Positions 31,025 to 32,543 of a DNA stretch of 32,543 bases are shown one piece after another. This DNA comes from Saccoglossus kowalevskii (lineage: Eukaryota > Hemichordata > Enteropneusta > Harrimaniidae), in NCBI RefSeq assembly GCF_000003605.2, contig NW_003152252.1:332035-364577 (forward strand), read 5' to 3'. A program made the position numbers and the translations under genes. Position 1 is the stretch's first letter, and each line of letters starts with the position of its first letter. The notes beneath the pieces were generated by a model that was given only the letters and a program-made list of their open reading frames with translations, was not told the origin of the DNA and did not search any database.

Positions 31025-31288
31025 TAGTTTATCATTATATTTGTTGGAATTAAATTAAAAATGCTGTGAAAATTTTGACACAAATTCCATCATCATCATT
31101 ATCCAAATATCCAAAAGAAACACTGGATTGTATTGGATCACTCCATTAGTATTGCATAGACAGACTTATTAAGATGACAGAGGTGTGGTCATGAAAAGCC
31201 ATACAATAAATGCATAAAACAAAATTTGGTTTATGTGCACTTCTACTGAAAATGCATTTTTAATAGAGCAAATCCGGTATATAATCTA

Positions 31289-32002
31289 CCGTACTTCCCT
31301 GAGTATAAGCCCAGGGGAGTGAACATGTAAAATCAGGAAAATTAGGGGGTGGGCTTATACTCGAGGACCACCTCAGAAAAGATAATTTTTGAAAGGGGTT
31401 TAAAATTGTAATCCTCTTCCAAACCTCGAAAAATCATCGAAATTACATTTTTCGTTCACAGCGCCGGTCTCGGAGAAATATTACCATTTTTTCATTTCCA
31501 CAACACTTTTTACAATGAAGAAACAAATATGTTCATAAAAATACACACATTTTATTACAATTCGGTTTACATATCGTCTGAATTTACGGTGCAAAAATGG
31601 GTAGGGTCTGTAGGAAAACTGTCGAAGGCAGGATCTTTATCATTATCTTTGTAGTGGAATGTTTTTGATCACTCGCAAACTCTCGATACAAAGCAATTTC
31701 CGCCATGGTGTTTTTCATCATGATTTGACCTGAACAACTTCCTTTGACCTAACAGGTCATGTCTTTCGTTAACCATGCACAATTAATGCGAGTTTTCTTG
31801 TAAAAAGCAGAAACCAAACTACCGTACCAATCATGATTATTATGCAATGAAATACACTTTTAAGTGCATATTTTAATAAATGTCGTCGACGCCCAGTAAA
31901 AAAACCCTGGGCCTATACTCGGGATGCCCTCAACTTGTTAAATGTCTAAAAACAGAGGGTGGGCTTATACTCAGGGAGGGGCTTATACCCGGGGAAGTAC
32001 GG
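31289..32002. mobile_element. 714-bp TIR element ending CCGTACTTCCC
   Basis: TA-CCGTACTTCCCTGAGTATAA at the left and GGGGAAGTACGG-TA at the right. The motif GGGCTTATACTCGAGG or CAGGGAGG recurs at 31350, about 31955 and 31980, so ends carry duplicated subterminal repeats. TA on both sides fits Tc1/mariner-type insertion. No coding capacity; non-autonomous. Confidence 0.8.
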
Positions 32003-32543
32003 TAATACAGGAACACAAATGTGAGCTTTCAATGCGCTAGTTGTTCAATATAACCCAAAGCTTGATTTAAGGTAGAGATGCAGTTTACCTGACATGTATT
32101 TTAATTAGTTAATTAGGAAACCAAGATGACCTCCCTTGTCTACAAAACTATATATTTTCGGAAAGCTTATTGTATGAATTTTAAAATTTTGTTAGTATTT
32201 TTCTTTTATGGACACTGTAGTTTGAAATAAGCACAAAAATTAGCTTCTAAACCATGCTTCTGTTTCCTGTCAAAATTGATTTATGGGTACATCTGTTTAC
32301 TATGAAGGAAACGCCATCTTGAAAACTGTCTACCAGTTGTCAATTTTGCAGGGCAGCAGCCTAAATTTCACTACTTCAAGTTTATGCATGAATTAACACC
32401 CAGGCTAGTTGTCTGTACGATTGTTGTAACACTGTTCAACCAAAAACAATGCCCCGATGGCGTTTTGAAGATGAACATGTTACCAATATTTACGAGAGTT
32501 TAGATTCCAAATAAATTTATCTCAGGGTAGGGAACGAGGGGAT

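Larger units (their letters stand above)
30791..32543 (-). other. Upstream intron of the dystrotelin-like gene
   Basis: At least 1.75 kb without any recognisable exon. I looked on the minus strand for the YRTA-x-KLR-type helix and for a WW domain and saw neither. It holds the MITE at 30860-31024 and the TIR element at 31289-32002; the rest is AT-rich. Confidence 0.7.

Noticed and set aside
30791-32543. Candidate upstream exon of the dystrotelin-like gene near 32089 (CAG followed by GTAAAC on the minus strand)
   Set aside because: All three frames before that donor contain stops within a few codons.

Overview
This window is animal nuclear DNA. It has two intron-rich genes of metazoan families, AT-rich introns, many short terminal-inverted-repeat elements, minisatellites, a long (TG)n tract and one 51-base assembly gap. 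My best guess is an invertebrate deuterostome (hemichordate or echinoderm grade). This rests on a Mediator MED26 of typical animal layout and a dystrophin-superfamily gene that looks more like dystrotelin than true dystrophin. The taxon guess is weak.

Layout: bases 1-2936 hold no exon that I can support and are probably the upstream intron of MED26. Bases 2937-6460 (+) carry the last two coding exons of MED26: the TFIIS-N/LW domain, a serine-rich linker with eight near-identical 12-residue KPGTPN repeats, an acidic patch and the conserved C-terminal Mediator-binding domain ending at a real stop. Its first exon was not found. Bases 6461-12127 lie between convergent genes and hold the MED26 3' UTR plus repeats. 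Bases 12128-30790 (-) carry 13 exons of a dystrophin-superfamily gene with consistent splice phases throughout (about 572 residues): EF-hand-like region, ZZ zinc finger, coiled coil, S/P-rich tail and a three-residue last exon. The 5' exon(s) lie beyond the window. Bases 30791-32543 are its next upstream intron, with two TIR elements.

The introns of the second gene are crowded. They hold a nearly intact but broken Tc1/mariner-type transposon on the opposite strand, at least five short elements sharing TACTGTAAAA-type ends, a 1.76-kb element ending in CCGTAAAAAC, a 0.92-kb long-inverted-repeat element, a recent 253/259-bp tandem duplication, a 45-bp minisatellite, a CpG-richer island with two strong hairpins, and a 1.3-kb array of about 55 units of 24 bp.

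The two genes are unrelated in function (transcription versus a membrane/cytoskeletal adaptor family) and are simply tail-to-tail neighbours. I see no operon, CRISPR array or defence system. The most unusual items are the homogenised repeat inside MED26, the dystrotelin-like gene with its intron pattern, and the dyad-symmetric 24-bp array.
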